NCBI RefSeq assembly: GCF_019511375.1
Contig: NZ_JAEUAO010000004.1
Location: 372,001-436,000 of the forward strand
Source of the DNA: Rhizobium herbae
GTDB lineage: Bacteria; Pseudomonadota; Alphaproteobacteria; Rhizobiales; Rhizobiaceae
Direction of reading: 5' to 3'
DNA length: 64,000 bases
The number at the start of each line of letters is the position of its first letter. Within the stretch, counting starts at the first letter, position 1. A program made the translations under genes and the position numbers. Positions 18,587 through 27,998 of the stretch are shown piece by piece. The notes beneath the pieces are model-generated. The model was not told the DNA's origin and searched no databases. It saw only the letters and a list, made by a program, of their open reading frames with translations.

Positions 18587-19363
18587 ATGAACTGGCGCAT
18601 CGGTATCTCGGCGCTTCTGGCTTTTGCCACGGCGATGTTTTCCACAGGCCCGGCACAAGCCGTCGAGGTGAAGCACAGCACCGATTACAGTATCTCGCTG
18701 GCCGGCCTGCCGATCGCCAGGGCGTCGTTTTATAGTAAATTCAACGCCGACCGCTACACGATCTCGGGCACAATGAATTCCGCTGGTCTCGCCGACATCT
18801 TCGCCCAGACCTCGGGTCAGACCTCCGTGTCCGGCACCGTCGGCCGGGATCGGCTGAGTGCTTCGGAATATCGGGTCCGCTACCAGACGGGTAAGAAGCG
18901 ACGGGCGATCGCCGTCCAGTTTCGCGATGGCAACGTGCTGTCGGCCTCGATGAAGCCGGCGCGCCGGATTCCGAAAAACTGGGTACCGGTCACCAAGGCC
19001 GACATGCGCAACGTCGTCGACCCGCTGTCCGGCCTGATCTTTCCTGCGGACACGCGCGTCTGCCCGAAAAGCGTGCCGATCTTCGACGGCGAATCGCGGA
19101 TGGACCTGAAACTCTCGGCAAAAGGCACCAAACCGTTCAAGACCGATGGCTTCGAAGGTGACGTCATCGTCTGTGGCATCAAGTTCGTGCCGAAATCCGG
19201 CTACCGCAAGGGGCGTCAGGACGTAGACTACCTGCGCAAGCTGGAAACCATGGAAATCTGGTTTGCCAAGTCCGAGGCGGCGAACGTATATGCTCCGGTG
19301 TATGTCCGGATTCCGACGCGACTCGGTCCGGTCACCGTTTGGGCCACCAAATTCGGGGGCTGA
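18587..19363 (+). CDS. DUF3108 domain-containing exported protein
   Basis: 258 aa from ATG at 18587, with GGAAGGG upstream. The N-terminus is a Sec signal peptide ending FSTGPAQA. The mature part follows the DUF3108 pattern: STDYSISLAGLPIARASF at the start, a beta-rich body, and a C-terminal VRIPTRLGPVTVWATKF. The fold is likely a periplasmic lipocalin-like beta barrel. Function is not established for the family. It is divergent from rpmB, with the DMT exporter starting 25 bases downstream on the same strand, so co-transcription is likely. Confidence 0.8.
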   Translation: MNWRIGISALLAFATAMFSTGPAQAVEVKHSTDYSISLAGLPIARASFYSKFNADRYTISGTMNSAGLADIFAQTSGQTSVSGTVGRDRLSASEYRVRYQTGKKRRAIAVQFRDGNVLSASMKPARRIPKNWVPVTKADMRNVVDPLSGLIFPADTRVCPKSVPIFDGESRMDLKLSAKGTKPFKTDGFEGDVIVCGIKFVPKSGYRKGRQDVDYLRKLETMEIWFAKSEAANVYAPVYVRIPTRLGPVTVWATKFGG

Positions 19364-19388
19364 CAATTCTGAAGGCTGGGGCACGCGC

Positions 19389-20279
19389 GTGAAGGTCAAG
19401 GCAACGCTGATCGGCTTTTCGGCGATCCTGATGTGGTCGCTGCTGGCTTTGTTCACCGCCGCCTCAGGCACCATGCCCCCGTTTCAGCTGTCGGCGATCT
19501 GCTTTTCCATCGGCAGCCTGCCGGGCATCGTCGTGCTGGCGCTGAAGCCGGAGCGGCTTGCACTGCTGAAGCAGCCGGCAAAGGTCTGGATTGTCGGCAT
19601 CGCCGGACTGTTCGGCTACCACTTCCTCTATTTTACGGCGCTCAGAAACGCGCCTGCCGTCGAGGCCGGGCTCATTGCCTATCTCTGGCCCCTGTTCATC
19701 GTCGTCGGTTCGGCGCTGCTGCCGGGTGAGCGGCTGCGCTGGTATCACATTGCCGGCGCGCTTTGCGGCCTTGCGGGGACGATCCTGATCGTCGCGCGCA
19801 ACGGCGTCGAGTTCGATCATGCCTACACGCTCGGCTATTGCGCGGCACTCGCCTGTGCCTTCACATGGTCTGGCTACTCGCTACTGACGCGACGGTTCGA
19901 TGCCGTTTCGACGGATCTCGTCACCGGCTTCTGCCTGGCAACCGCGGCACTGTCGTTCCTTTGCCATCTCGGCCTGGAGGCAACGGTCTGGCCGGATACG
20001 GCAACGCAATGGCTCGCGGTCGCCGGCCTTGGACTCCTGCCGGTCGGGGCGGCCTTCTATGCCTGGGATTATGGCGTCAAGAACGGCAATATCCAGATTC
20101 TCGGCGTTGCCAGCTACGCAGCGCCTGTGCTGTCCACGCTCGTGCTCGTCCTGTTCGGCTTTGCCGAGCCGTCCTGGCGCATTGCGCTTGCCTGCGTGTT
20201 CGTGACCGGCGGCGCGATTCAGGCCGCAAAGGACGTGATTTTCCGTGATCGGGGCGAAGTGACGCAGCCCGCCGAATAG
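19389..20279 (+). CDS. DMT-family exporter (EamA domains, YddG-like)
   Basis: 296 aa using GTG at 19389, which starts just before the first membrane helix; an ATG further up would overlap the DUF3108 gene. About ten hydrophobic helices fall in two EamA repeats. Motifs such as YHFLYFTALRNAPAVEAGLI and AYLWPLFIVV are typical of the YddG/aromatic amino acid exporter branch of the drug/metabolite transporter superfamily. The substrate is not certain. It is convergent with the DUF985 gene, with 3 bases between the stops. Confidence 0.8.
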   Translation: MKVKATLIGFSAILMWSLLALFTAASGTMPPFQLSAICFSIGSLPGIVVLALKPERLALLKQPAKVWIVGIAGLFGYHFLYFTALRNAPAVEAGLIAYLWPLFIVVGSALLPGERLRWYHIAGALCGLAGTILIVARNGVEFDHAYTLGYCAALACAFTWSGYSLLTRRFDAVSTDLVTGFCLATAALSFLCHLGLEATVWPDTATQWLAVAGLGLLPVGAAFYAWDYGVKNGNIQILGVASYAAPVLSTLVLVLFGFAEPSWRIALACVFVTGGAIQAAKDVIFRDRGEVTQPAE

Positions 20280-20282
20280 AGA

Positions 20283-20726
20283 TCACGCCTCAGGCGGCCG
20301 CCAATCCGGCGGCGCCATTTCGAAGGCGGAAAAATCGAAGCCCGGAGATACGGTGCAACCAACCAGCGTCCATGCGCCGAGCGAGGTCGCGGACTGCCAC
20401 CAGTCGGCGGGCACGATCGCCTGTGGCCGCTCATCCAGTAGAATATTCGAACCAAGCGTGACGCTCGTCGCCGGCTTGCCGTCTTCGGCAATGCTGAGCG
20501 CCAGCGGCGCGCCCGCATAGAAGTGCCAGACTTCCGTCGCATCGCGAACACGGTGCCAGTGCGAACGCTCGCCGCGCTCCAGCAGGTAGTAGATGGCGGT
20601 GGAATGCCCCCGCGCGCCGCCCGCCACATCCTTGAAGGTCTGGATGTACCAGCCACCCTCGGGGTGGCGCTGCATCTTCAGCGTCTGGATGATCGCCTGG
20701 GCCGAGAGGGGCAACTGAACATCCAT
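20283..20726 (-). CDS. DUF985 cupin protein
   Basis: 147 aa cupin. The family-typical sequence HPEGGWYIQTF is near the N-terminus. The metal/sugar pocket segments SHWHRVRDATEVWHFYAG and the C-terminal VSPGFDFSAFEM are also present. Members of this group are small beta-barrel proteins without a settled function. The start codon overlaps the stop of gloB in a TGATG junction, indicating coupled translation. Its function may therefore relate to aldehyde or metabolite detoxification, but that is inference only. Confidence 0.82.
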   Translation of the reverse strand: MDVQLPLSAQAIIQTLKMQRHPEGGWYIQTFKDVAGGARGHSTAIYYLLERGERSHWHRVRDATEVWHFYAGAPLALSIAEDGKPATSVTLGSNILLDERPQAIVPADWWQSATSLGAWTLVGCTVSPGFDFSAFEMAPPDWRPPEA

Positions 20727-21496
20727 CAGAAATTGTCCTTGCGCTTGCGGATTTCGGCGAAGACCTCGGCGTCGGAGGCGCTTTCCATGCCCAGATGCGT
20801 GCGTATTCCCGTATCATGCGGCCGCAGGAAAGGGTTGGTCTGCTTCTCCAGCCCAAGCGTTGTCGGCGCCGTGGGTTCGTCCTTTGCACGCAGGGCGTCG
20901 ATCTCGGCTGCGCGCTTTTTCAAGGCGTCGTTTTGCGGATCGACCGTGAGTGCGAAACGGGCGTTCGATTGCGTGTATTCGTGGCCGAAATAGACCGTCG
21001 TGTCGTCCGGCAGCGCCATCAGCTTCTGCAGCGACGCCCACATCTGTGCCGGCGTGCCCTCGAACAGCCGACCGCAGCCGAGCGCAAACAGCGTGTCGGC
21101 GGAAAACAGGAGCTTGTCGTCGGGAAAATGAAAGCAGATATGCCCGGCGGTATGCCCGGGCGTCTCAAAGACATCGACCCTGTGGCCGGCAAATTGGAAA
21201 TGGCCGCCGTCGCCGATCATGCGGTCGATGCCGGGGATTTTGCCTGCCTCGTTCTCCGGCCCGATAATCGTTGCGTCAAAGGCCTCCTTCAAGGAGAGGT
21301 TCGCCGAGACATGGTCGGGGTGATGATGAGTCGTCAGAATATGGGTCAGGGTCCAGCCGCGCCGTTTCAGCGCGCCAAGGATCGGTTGTTCTTCCGGCGC
21401 ATCGATGGAGGCGGTCGCGCCGGTTTCCGGGTCGTGGACCAGCACGCCGAAATTGTCGGTGCGGCACAGAAACAGGTCGAGTTCGAGATTGGCCAT
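20726..21496 (-). CDS. gloB: hydroxyacylglutathione hydrolase (glyoxalase II)
   Basis: 256 aa from ATG at 21496, with CAGGAG 7 bases upstream; longer upstream starts have no ribosome site. It is a metallo-beta-lactamase fold protein with the binuclear metal motif THHHPDH, the further His in ETPGHTAGH, and the glyoxalase II C-terminal domain ([13 protein letters not shown]). It hydrolyses S-lactoylglutathione to D-lactate and glutathione in the cytoplasm. It is co-translated with the DUF985 gene and divergent from a methyltransferase gene. Confidence 0.94.
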   Translation of the reverse strand: MANLELDLFLCRTDNFGVLVHDPETGATASIDAPEEQPILGALKRRGWTLTHILTTHHHPDHVSANLSLKEAFDATIIGPENEAGKIPGIDRMIGDGGHFQFAGHRVDVFETPGHTAGHICFHFPDDKLLFSADTLFALGCGRLFEGTPAQMWASLQKLMALPDDTTVYFGHEYTQSNARFALTVDPQNDALKKRAAEIDALRAKDEPTAPTTLGLEKQTNPFLRPHDTGIRTHLGMESASDAEVFAEIRKRKDNF

Positions 21497-21586
21497 GGCA
21501 ATGGCTCCTGGGCAGAGACTGGGCGTTACCGCAAATGTAGTGACGGCCGCCTTGAAGTCCACCCGTTCCCGACTAACATGGTGCTC

Positions 21587-22354
21587 ATGCATGCAGATAT
21601 TGTCGATCTTCGCCAGTTCTATCATTCCCGCCTCGGCCGCTTTGCCGAGCAGTCGATCAGCATGGCGCTGTCGTCCGTCTGGGCGCGTCTACCGGAAGAG
21701 CGGCTGGTCGGGCTCGGCTATGCCGTTCCCTATCTCGACCGTTTTCGCGCCGACACGGAGCGGACCTTCGCCTTCATGCCGGCGGGGCAGGGGGCGGTGA
21801 ACTGGCCGGTAGCGGAGCTCTCCGCCACGGCGCTGGTCTTCGACGAGGAACTGCCTTTGCCAGATTCGTCGGTCGACCGCGTGCTGATGGTGCATTCGCT
21901 GGAATTTGCGGAAAACCCGCGGGAAACAATGAAGGAGCTCTGGCGCGTCCTTGCACCCGGCGGTCGCCTCGTCATTGTCGTGCCGAACCGCCGCGGCGTC
22001 TGGGCCCGCATGGAGCACACGCCCTTCGGCTCCGGCCGTCCCTATTCGCGCGGACAATTGACCGCACTTCTGCGCGAGACCAATTTCACGCCCGGTGCAT
22101 CGGCCGATGCGCTGTTCTTCCCGCCCTCCAAGCTCAAGATGGTGCTCAAGATGCGCAGCGCTTTTGAGCGGATCGGCCGGTCGCTGTGGCCGGTGTTTTC
22201 CGGCGTCATCATCGTCGAGGCCCAGAAGCGCCTCTACCAGGGCCTGCCGGTGGCCGCCCGCGCGTCGCGCCGCGTCTTCGTGCCGGTGCTGGCGCCGCAT
22301 GGCGTTCCGACGACGCGCGAGACAGCGTTGCGGCGGGTGCGGCCGATGATTTGA
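21587..22354 (+). CDS. class I SAM-dependent methyltransferase-like protein
   Basis: 255 aa from ATG at 21587; an ATG three codons earlier (21578) is equally possible. The central region has the late methyltransferase motifs: [19 protein letters not shown], then [19 protein letters not shown]. These are typical of Methyltransf_11. The N-terminal glycine motif for SAM is not obvious; the protein begins with DLRQFYHS and [15 protein letters not shown]. The substrate is unknown. It is divergent from gloB with about 90 bases between the starts, and 100 bases upstream of hisC. Confidence 0.75.
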   Translation: MHADIVDLRQFYHSRLGRFAEQSISMALSSVWARLPEERLVGLGYAVPYLDRFRADTERTFAFMPAGQGAVNWPVAELSATALVFDEELPLPDSSVDRVLMVHSLEFAENPRETMKELWRVLAPGGRLVIVVPNRRGVWARMEHTPFGSGRPYSRGQLTALLRETNFTPGASADALFFPPSKLKMVLKMRSAFERIGRSLWPVFSGVIIVEAQKRLYQGLPVAARASRRVFVPVLAPHGVPTTRETALRRVRPMI

Positions 22355-22454
22355 AATTCAGCGCAGCTTCGTATTAGGGCGCGCCACACTCGACAAAATC
22401 AGCATTCGCCGGTATTGGCTGGGCCTCGTCTTTTGTCCCCGGAAAGCTGACACC

Positions 22455-23561
22455 ATGAGCATTGACCTGCAAAGTCCCGCACCCCGCCCCGGTATCCTCG
22501 ACATTGCCGCTTACGTGCCGGGCAAGGAGCATGCTCCGGGCGTCGCCAAGGTCTACAAGCTTTCCTCGAACGAAACCCCGTTAGGCGCGAGCCCCAAGGC
22601 GATCGAAGCCTTCCAGAAGGCAGCGGCGAGCCTTGAGCGCTATCCCGATGGCCAGGCGGTGGAACTGCGCGAGGCGATTGCCTCCGTGCACGGCCTCAAC
22701 GCCGCAAACCTGATCTGCGGCAACGGTTCCGACGAACTGCTCGGCTTGCTCTGCCACGTCTACCTTGCACCAGGCGACGAGGGCATCATCACCGAACACG
22801 GGTTCCTGGTCTACAAGATCCAGATCATGGCCTCGGGCGCGACGCCGGTCGTGGTCAAGGAGAAGGATTGCCGCGTCGATGTCGATGCCATCCTGGCGGC
22901 CGTGACCGAGAAGACGAAGATGGTCTTCATCGCCAATCCGGGTAATCCGACCGGGACCTATGTGCCGGTCGAGGACATCCGCCGCCTGCAGGCCGGGCTG
23001 CCGAAAAACGTCATCCTCGTCCTCGACGCTGCCTATGCCGAATATGTCCGCCGCAACGACTACGAGGCCGGGCTCGAGCTCGTCTCGTCCAACTGCAACG
23101 TGGTGATGACGCGCACCTTCTCGAAGATCTACGGTCTTGCGGCGCTGCGCATCGGCTGGATGTATGCGCCGCTTGCGATCATCGACGCGCTGAACCGCGT
23201 GCGCGGCCCGTTCAACATGAACGCGCCGGCCATCGCTGCCGGTGCGGCCGCCGTTCGCGATCAGGCCTTCGTCGCCGCCGCAGTAGAGCATAACCTCGAA
23301 TGGCTCGGCAAGATCACCGGCGCGCTGGGCTCTATCGGCCTCAGGGTGACGCCGTCGGTCGCCAATTTCGTGCTGATCCATTTCCCGGACGTCGACGGCA
23401 AGCGGGCGCCGCAAGCCGACGAGTTCCTGACGAGCCGCGGCTTCATCCTGCGGGCCGTGCGTGCCTACGGCCTCCCCAATGCGCTGCGCCTGACGATCGG
23501 CTCGGCCGAGGCCAACGAAGGCGTAATCGCCGCGCTGACCGAGTTCATGGGCCGGGCGTGA
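22455..23561 (+). CDS. hisC: histidinol-phosphate aminotransferase
   Basis: 368 aa fold-type I PLP aminotransferase. Motifs seen: [13 protein letters not shown] at the N-terminus, [11 protein letters not shown], the aspartate in [10 protein letters not shown], and the PLP lysine in [15 protein letters not shown]. It is placed as HisC, which acts on imidazole acetol phosphate in histidine synthesis. In rhizobia this copy, next to tyrosine synthesis, may also act on aromatic keto acids. The stop TGA overlaps the start of the next gene (TGATG), which is a prephenate dehydrogenase. Confidence 0.92.
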   Translation: MSIDLQSPAPRPGILDIAAYVPGKEHAPGVAKVYKLSSNETPLGASPKAIEAFQKAAASLERYPDGQAVELREAIASVHGLNAANLICGNGSDELLGLLCHVYLAPGDEGIITEHGFLVYKIQIMASGATPVVVKEKDCRVDVDAILAAVTEKTKMVFIANPGNPTGTYVPVEDIRRLQAGLPKNVILVLDAAYAEYVRRNDYEAGLELVSSNCNVVMTRTFSKIYGLAALRIGWMYAPLAIIDALNRVRGPFNMNAPAIAAGAAAVRDQAFVAAAVEHNLEWLGKITGALGSIGLRVTPSVANFVLIHFPDVDGKRAPQADEFLTSRGFILRAVRAYGLPNALRLTIGSAEANEGVIAALTEFMGRA

Positions 23562-24484
23562 TGGCAAAGCAGTTCGACACCATCGCGCTGGTGGGGATCG
23601 GCCTGATCGGTTCCTCGATCGCGCGTGAGATCAAGGACAAGGGGCTTGCCGGTTCCGTCACCGTTTCCTCGCGCAGCGAGGCGACGCTGAAACGTGCGCA
23701 GGAGCTTGGGCTCGGCGACCGCTACACGACATCCGCCGCCGAGGCCGTGAAGGATGCCGATCTTGTGGTCGTTTCCGTCCCGGTCGGCGCGTCCGGTGCC
23801 GTCGCGGCCGAGATCGCCGCTAACCTGAAGCCCGGCGCGATCGTCACCGATGTCGGTTCGACCAAGGGCTCGGTGATTGCCCAGATGGCGCCGCATATGC
23901 CGCCGGGCGTACACTTCATCCCGGGCCATCCGATTGCCGGCACGGAATATTCCGGTCCGGATGCCGGTTTCATCGGGCTGTTCAAGGGGCGCTGGTGCAT
24001 CCTCACGCCGCTGCCGGAGACGGACGAGACGGCGAAGGCAAAGCTCAGGACCTTCTGGGAAACGCTGGGCTCGATGGTCGATGACATGGACCCGGAGCAC
24101 CACGACAAGGTTCTGGCGATCGTTTCGCACCTGCCGCACATCATCGCCTACAATATCGTCGGCACCGCCGACGATCTCGAAACGGTGACCGAATCGGAGG
24201 TGATCAAATATTCCGCTTCCGGCTTCCGCGACTTCACCCGTCTTGCCGCCTCCGACCCGACCATGTGGCGGGACGTCTGCCTGCACAACAAGGACGCGAT
24301 CCTTGAAATGCTGGCCCGGTTCTCGGAGGATCTCGCTTATCTGCAGCGGGCGATCCGCTGGGGCGACGGCGACAAGCTGTTCGACCTCTTCACCCGCACC
24401 CGCGCCATCCGCCGCTCGATCATCCAGGCCGGCCAGGACACCGAGATGGTCGATTTCGGGCGGCATGCGATGGATCAGAAGTAG
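23561..24484 (+). CDS. tyrA: prephenate/arogenate dehydrogenase
   Basis: 307 aa from ATG at 23561. An N-terminal Rossmann domain with ALVGIGLIGSSIA binds NAD(P). The substrate-domain motifs GHPIAGTEYSGP and IVSHLPHIIAYNIV are the usual TyrA/TyrC ones. It oxidatively decarboxylates prephenate or arogenate on the way to tyrosine. It overlaps hisC by one base, so the pair acts as a unit; a transaminase next to a dehydrogenase fits tyrosine synthesis. No chorismate mutase or ACT domain is fused. Confidence 0.92.
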   Translation: MAKQFDTIALVGIGLIGSSIAREIKDKGLAGSVTVSSRSEATLKRAQELGLGDRYTTSAAEAVKDADLVVVSVPVGASGAVAAEIAANLKPGAIVTDVGSTKGSVIAQMAPHMPPGVHFIPGHPIAGTEYSGPDAGFIGLFKGRWCILTPLPETDETAKAKLRTFWETLGSMVDDMDPEHHDKVLAIVSHLPHIIAYNIVGTADDLETVTESEVIKYSASGFRDFTRLAASDPTMWRDVCLHNKDAILEMLARFSEDLAYLQRAIRWGDGDKLFDLFTRTRAIRRSIIQAGQDTEMVDFGRHAMDQK

Positions 24485-24490
24485 GGGTTC

Positions 24491-24538
24491 GCACCCACCT
24501 TCCCCCTTGTTCGAGGGGGGAAGTCTAAAGAGAGGTGC
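24491..24538. repeat. GC-rich nested inverted repeat after tyrA
   Basis: An inner stem CTTCCCCC with GGGGGAAG (24499-24506 and 24516-24523) is enclosed by GCACC and GGTGC arms. There is no T-run, so it may be a weak bidirectional terminator between two convergent genes or a copy of a dispersed palindromic repeat. No second copy was found in the window. Confidence 0.45.
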
Positions 24539-24563
24539 CTCACGATCCCGCTTCTACCCAGCA

Positions 24564-25607
24564 TCACAGCTGCGGCAATTCTCCGATCGGGAAGAACGCC
24601 AGAAAGGCGATGCCGTCACGGACGTTCAGCTTCACGGTCGCCTCGTTCTTGCCGTCGGCAAGGGCCGTCAGCATGTTGGCGATGTTGTTGACCATGGCCG
24701 TGCCGTCCTCGTTCGAAAACACCTTGACGAGGTTCTGACGCCATCCTTCGATGTTCTTCATCGTGACGCTGAACTCACCCGAGATCAGCCCCTTGTCGTC
24801 GACGGTAAACGGTCCGGATGCGGTGGTGACCATGCCGCCGCCCAGATCGAGCGTCAGGTTGCGCATCTCCCCCTTGCTGTTGCGAAGCGCTCCAGGCTTC
24901 AGCCCGCCGGCATTCATCAGCGCGGCGCGATCGACAAATGTCATATCCGCGCTGGCATTGAGCGGCGGCAGCAGGCTTGGCGCGCCATCCAGCCTGGCAT
25001 CGAAGCCATCGACGCTGAGGGCCGCATCGAGATCCGGACCGTTCTGACGAAAATGTGCCTCGCCATGTCCGGCAGCGAAGGCGAGTTTGTGCGTATCGCC
25101 GATCGCGGCATCCTCCTGCGTGGCAGGCAGAATAACGGTGCCGGTCAACTGATCGTAGGTCATGGAGGTCCGGTCAACGCCGGAAAGGCTGGCCTGCACG
25201 CTGGCATGCAGCAGCGACCAGTCGGCCGACACCGTGAGGCCCGGAGACACCCGTATTTCCGCCGGACCATCAAGCTCGACCACCGCATGCCCGGGCCGGT
25301 AGACCTGGGCTGCCGAGCGCAGCGCGCCGAACGAGGCCGACGCGCCATGTGCCGCATCGTCGAGGCGGACGGTGTCGCAGAACAGGCCGATGCGGAAGGG
25401 GAAGCCGCGCACGCTCAGGCCGCCGCATTCCGCCGATGACCCGATGCCCTTGTTCTCGCTGAGTAAAGCCGGCAGCTGCGTCTCGATCCGGTTTGCCGCA
25501 AAAAACCATGCGCCGGAATAGACCACGAGAAACAGGAGAATACCGAGCGCCAGCCATCGGATCTTTCGGCTCCCGGCGCTGGGTTCGGCAAGGTCTGCTG
25601 CTGTCAT
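24564..25607 (-). CDS. DUF2125 domain-containing membrane-anchored protein
   Basis: 347 aa from ATG at 25607, chosen because the preceding in-frame sequence lacks a ribosome site and overlaps the ChaC-type gene on the other strand. One transmembrane segment (about 20-42, LALGILLFLVVYSGAWFF) is followed by a large extracytoplasmic domain with the DUF2125 features: CGGLSVRGFPFRIGLFCD, LDGPAEIRVSPGL. DUF2125 is common in alphaproteobacteria with unknown function; its repetitive beta character resembles AsmA-like bridge proteins. It is convergent with tyrA. Confidence 0.8.
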   Translation of the reverse strand: MTAADLAEPSAGSRKIRWLALGILLFLVVYSGAWFFAANRIETQLPALLSENKGIGSSAECGGLSVRGFPFRIGLFCDTVRLDDAAHGASASFGALRSAAQVYRPGHAVVELDGPAEIRVSPGLTVSADWSLLHASVQASLSGVDRTSMTYDQLTGTVILPATQEDAAIGDTHKLAFAAGHGEAHFRQNGPDLDAALSVDGFDARLDGAPSLLPPLNASADMTFVDRAALMNAGGLKPGALRNSKGEMRNLTLDLGGGMVTTASGPFTVDDKGLISGEFSVTMKNIEGWRQNLVKVFSNEDGTAMVNNIANMLTALADGKNEATVKLNVRDGIAFLAFFPIGELPQL

Positions 25608-25793
25608 GGTCTGCTCCAAGGCTATCGCCCTCTGATGCTGGTGCACCCGGGGGCTGGCGGCTGGCGTCTTCCGGTTTGCGCCCAATCGTTCAGGAAACCG
25701 ATTCCGATTGGCAATCTTATGCGCTAGGAAAGCACCAGAGTTGTCTGTCGGCCATCCCGGCGCCCTGAGGCTGCATTGGCATGGCGAGAATGA

Positions 25794-26339
25794 ATGGCAG
25801 TGGATATGGACGATTTTTGGGTCTTTGGCTACGGTTCCCTGATGTGGAACCCCGGCTTTGCGTTCGAGCACAAGATGACGGCGCGGGCTTTCGGCTACCG
25901 GCGCGCGCTTTGCGTGCGCTCCTGGGTGCACCGCGGCACGCAGGAGCGCCCCGGCCTGGTGCTTGGCCTCGACCATGGCGGCTCCTGCCACGGCATGGCC
26001 TTCAAGGTGGCCCAGAAGGACAGGACGGACGTCATCGACTATCTGCGCGAGCGCGAGCTGGTCACCCATGTCTACAAGGAACGCACGATGCCGGTTAAGC
26101 TTGCCGACGGGCGGCGCGTACCGGCGCTCACCTATGTCATCGACCGCAACCATGTACAATATGCCGGCACGCTGAGCGCCGAGGAGGCGGCTGCGACCGT
26201 TGCCGTGTCGCATGGCAAATCAGGCGCCAACACGGAGTATTTGATGAACACGCTTGCCCATCTGCAGGAGATGGGCATTCGCGATCACTGGCTCGAAGAA
26301 GTGGCAGCCAGCGTCAAACGGATGCAGGATCAGCCCTGA
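25794..26339 (+). CDS. gamma-glutamylcyclotransferase (ChaC-like)
   Basis: 181 aa. The family motif FGYGSLMWNP is near residue 12 and R/V-rich strands follow. The C-terminal half contains GANTEYLMNTLAHLQEMG, as in ChaC-type enzymes that cleave the gamma-glutamyl unit of glutathione to 5-oxoproline and Cys-Gly. The start at 25794 could alternatively be ATG 25806. The 3-prime end overlaps the convergent plsC by 10 bases. A glutathione link is shared with gloB nearby, but they are not in one operon. Confidence 0.87.
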   Translation: MAVDMDDFWVFGYGSLMWNPGFAFEHKMTARAFGYRRALCVRSWVHRGTQERPGLVLGLDHGGSCHGMAFKVAQKDRTDVIDYLRERELVTHVYKERTMPVKLADGRRVPALTYVIDRNHVQYAGTLSAEEAAATVAVSHGKSGANTEYLMNTLAHLQEMGIRDHWLEEVAASVKRMQDQP

Positions 26340-27115
26340 GCCTGCAATTCCTTCAGCCGCTGGGCTGCCGTTGGCGGCAGCGGCAGATGCGGATTGTCCT
26401 TCGCCGTTTCCACCAGCAGCTCGTCGCTGGCCTTTTCCATCACATCGACCAGTGTCTGCAGGAAGACATCGGGATCGAGACCGGCTTCGATCGGCGGCAG
26501 GATGCGCACCTTGAAATGGCCGGGGAAGCGCAGGAACTTGCGGCGCGGCCAGAAGAGGCCGGGATGCATGACGACCGGCACCACCGGCACGGCGAGATCG
26601 CGGTAGAGCCGGGCGATGCCGTACTTGTAGTGCGGCGGCGCCCCGGGCGGGCGGCGCGTGCCTTCCGGGTAGATGATCAACTGGCGGCCGGTCGCCATTT
26701 CGTCCTTGGCGCGCTGCATCACCGCCGCCATCACCCTGCCGCGAGCGCCCCGATCAACCGGCACCATGCGCTGCTTCATGACGTACCAGCCGAACAGCGG
26801 GATCCACATGAGTTCGCGCTTCAGGATGAAGAAGGGATCGGACAGCCAGGGCAGCAGCGCGTAGACGTCCCAGAAGGACTGGTGCTTTGGGGCAAAGATA
26901 TAGCCCCCCTTCGGGATATTTTCGAGCCCCTCGATCTCGAATGTCGTGCCAACGATCGTCTTGAACAGCCAGTGATTGCTGCGCGCCCAGTTCTTCGGAA
27001 CGAACCATGCCGTCTTGCGGGGCACGAGGAAATAGATCGGCGTCATCACGATCATCTGGACAATCAGATTGACATAGAACGCGATGTTGAACAGGACCGA
27101 ACGCAGGATGATCAT
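26330..27115 (-). CDS. plsC: 1-acyl-sn-glycerol-3-phosphate acyltransferase
   Basis: 261 aa. An N-terminal hydrophobic segment (about 1-28) is followed by the acyltransferase motifs KHQSFWDVYAL (HX4D catalytic box) and IIYPEGTRRPPG. The enzyme acylates lysophosphatidic acid to phosphatidic acid at the inner membrane. It is the last gene of a minus-strand run ftsE, ftsX, ydcF-like, plsC. The arrangement puts division, envelope and phospholipid genes together. Other LPLAT specificities, such as ornithine-lipid OlsA, cannot be excluded. Confidence 0.88.
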   Translation of the reverse strand: MIILRSVLFNIAFYVNLIVQMIVMTPIYFLVPRKTAWFVPKNWARSNHWLFKTIVGTTFEIEGLENIPKGGYIFAPKHQSFWDVYALLPWLSDPFFILKRELMWIPLFGWYVMKQRMVPVDRGARGRVMAAVMQRAKDEMATGRQLIIYPEGTRRPPGAPPHYKYGIARLYRDLAVPVVPVVMHPGLFWPRRKFLRFPGHFKVRILPPIEAGLDPDVFLQTLVDVMEKASDELLVETAKDNPHLPLPPTAAQRLKELQAQG

Positions 27116-27208
27116 CAGGCAGGCTTTCGCAGCAAAGGACTGATCGCTGCCTACACGAATATTCGGGGAAGGAAAACCGCTTCCCTTGCGAGTTTCCAGC
27201 CTTGCCGC

Positions 27209-27934
27209 TCAGTTTCCGGATGCGGTGGCGTCCTTGCCTTCGGTGCGAAGGCCGCTTGCCGGATGGGCGCCCAGCGTATCGCGCACCGATGCGATGGTCA
27301 GTTTAACGTACTCGGAAAGGATCGTCTTCAGCACCATCGGATTGTGCAGCCAATTGGTGCTCTTCAGGTCGGAATTGACGACCGGATAGGCGATGAACGT
27401 AATGCCAGGATTGGCGCGACGCAGCTCGAGCAGGCTGCGCGGCATGTGGTAGTTGTTGGTGACGACGAGAATGCTCCGGTAGCCGTTGCCGCGGATCCAG
27501 TTGGCGGTTTCATTGGCATTGCCGATAGTGTCGATCGCGTCATGGCCGATATCGACGCAGCATTTGAAGAGGTCGGCGGAACTTTGCGTGTTGCGCCGGA
27601 TCTGGCCGCCCGTCGTCGACGGGTGGACGCCGGAGATGAGCAGCCGCTTGCCCGCTCCACTTTTCAGAAGTTCGACCGCCTGGTCGATCCGCTGGAAGCC
27701 TCCCGTCAGGACGACGATGGCATCGGCCTTCGGCTCGGCCGGCGGCTGCAGGGAGGCGACGGAATCGGCGAAATAGAGGAAACCCGCGGTGGCGCAACCG
27801 GCGACGAGCAGCAGGACATAGAAGGTCAACCGTACCAGCCGCCGGCGAAGGCTCACATGCCTGCGCACCCGCGCGCCTTTCCGCCGCAATCCGCCGCTCT
27901 CGCTCATTCCTGTCCCGGGCGCTTCGCCAGCCAT
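27209..27934 (-). CDS. YdcF/DUF218 family membrane protein
   Basis: 241 aa. A basic N-terminus and a single membrane anchor (about residues 34-55, VRLTFYVLLLVAGCATAGF) precede a DUF218 domain. Its motifs are KADAIVVLTGGFQRIDQAVELL, ISGVHP and LVVTNNYHMPRS. Family members SanA and ElyC influence envelope integrity and lipid-carrier metabolism, though the chemistry is uncertain. The gene lies 64 bases after ftsX and 93 bases before plsC on the same strand, in the usual rhizobial order. Confidence 0.87.
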   Translation of the reverse strand: MAGEAPGTGMSESGGLRRKGARVRRHVSLRRRLVRLTFYVLLLVAGCATAGFLYFADSVASLQPPAEPKADAIVVLTGGFQRIDQAVELLKSGAGKRLLISGVHPSTTGGQIRRNTQSSADLFKCCVDIGHDAIDTIGNANETANWIRGNGYRSILVVTNNYHMPRSLLELRRANPGITFIAYPVVNSDLKSTNWLHNPMVLKTILSEYVKLTIASVRDTLGAHPASGLRTEGKDATASGN

Positions 27935-27998
27935 GGTGATTCTCTCATACAGGCAGATTGCGGCAAGGAATGGATGCGTGGCAATGCCATCATGTCCG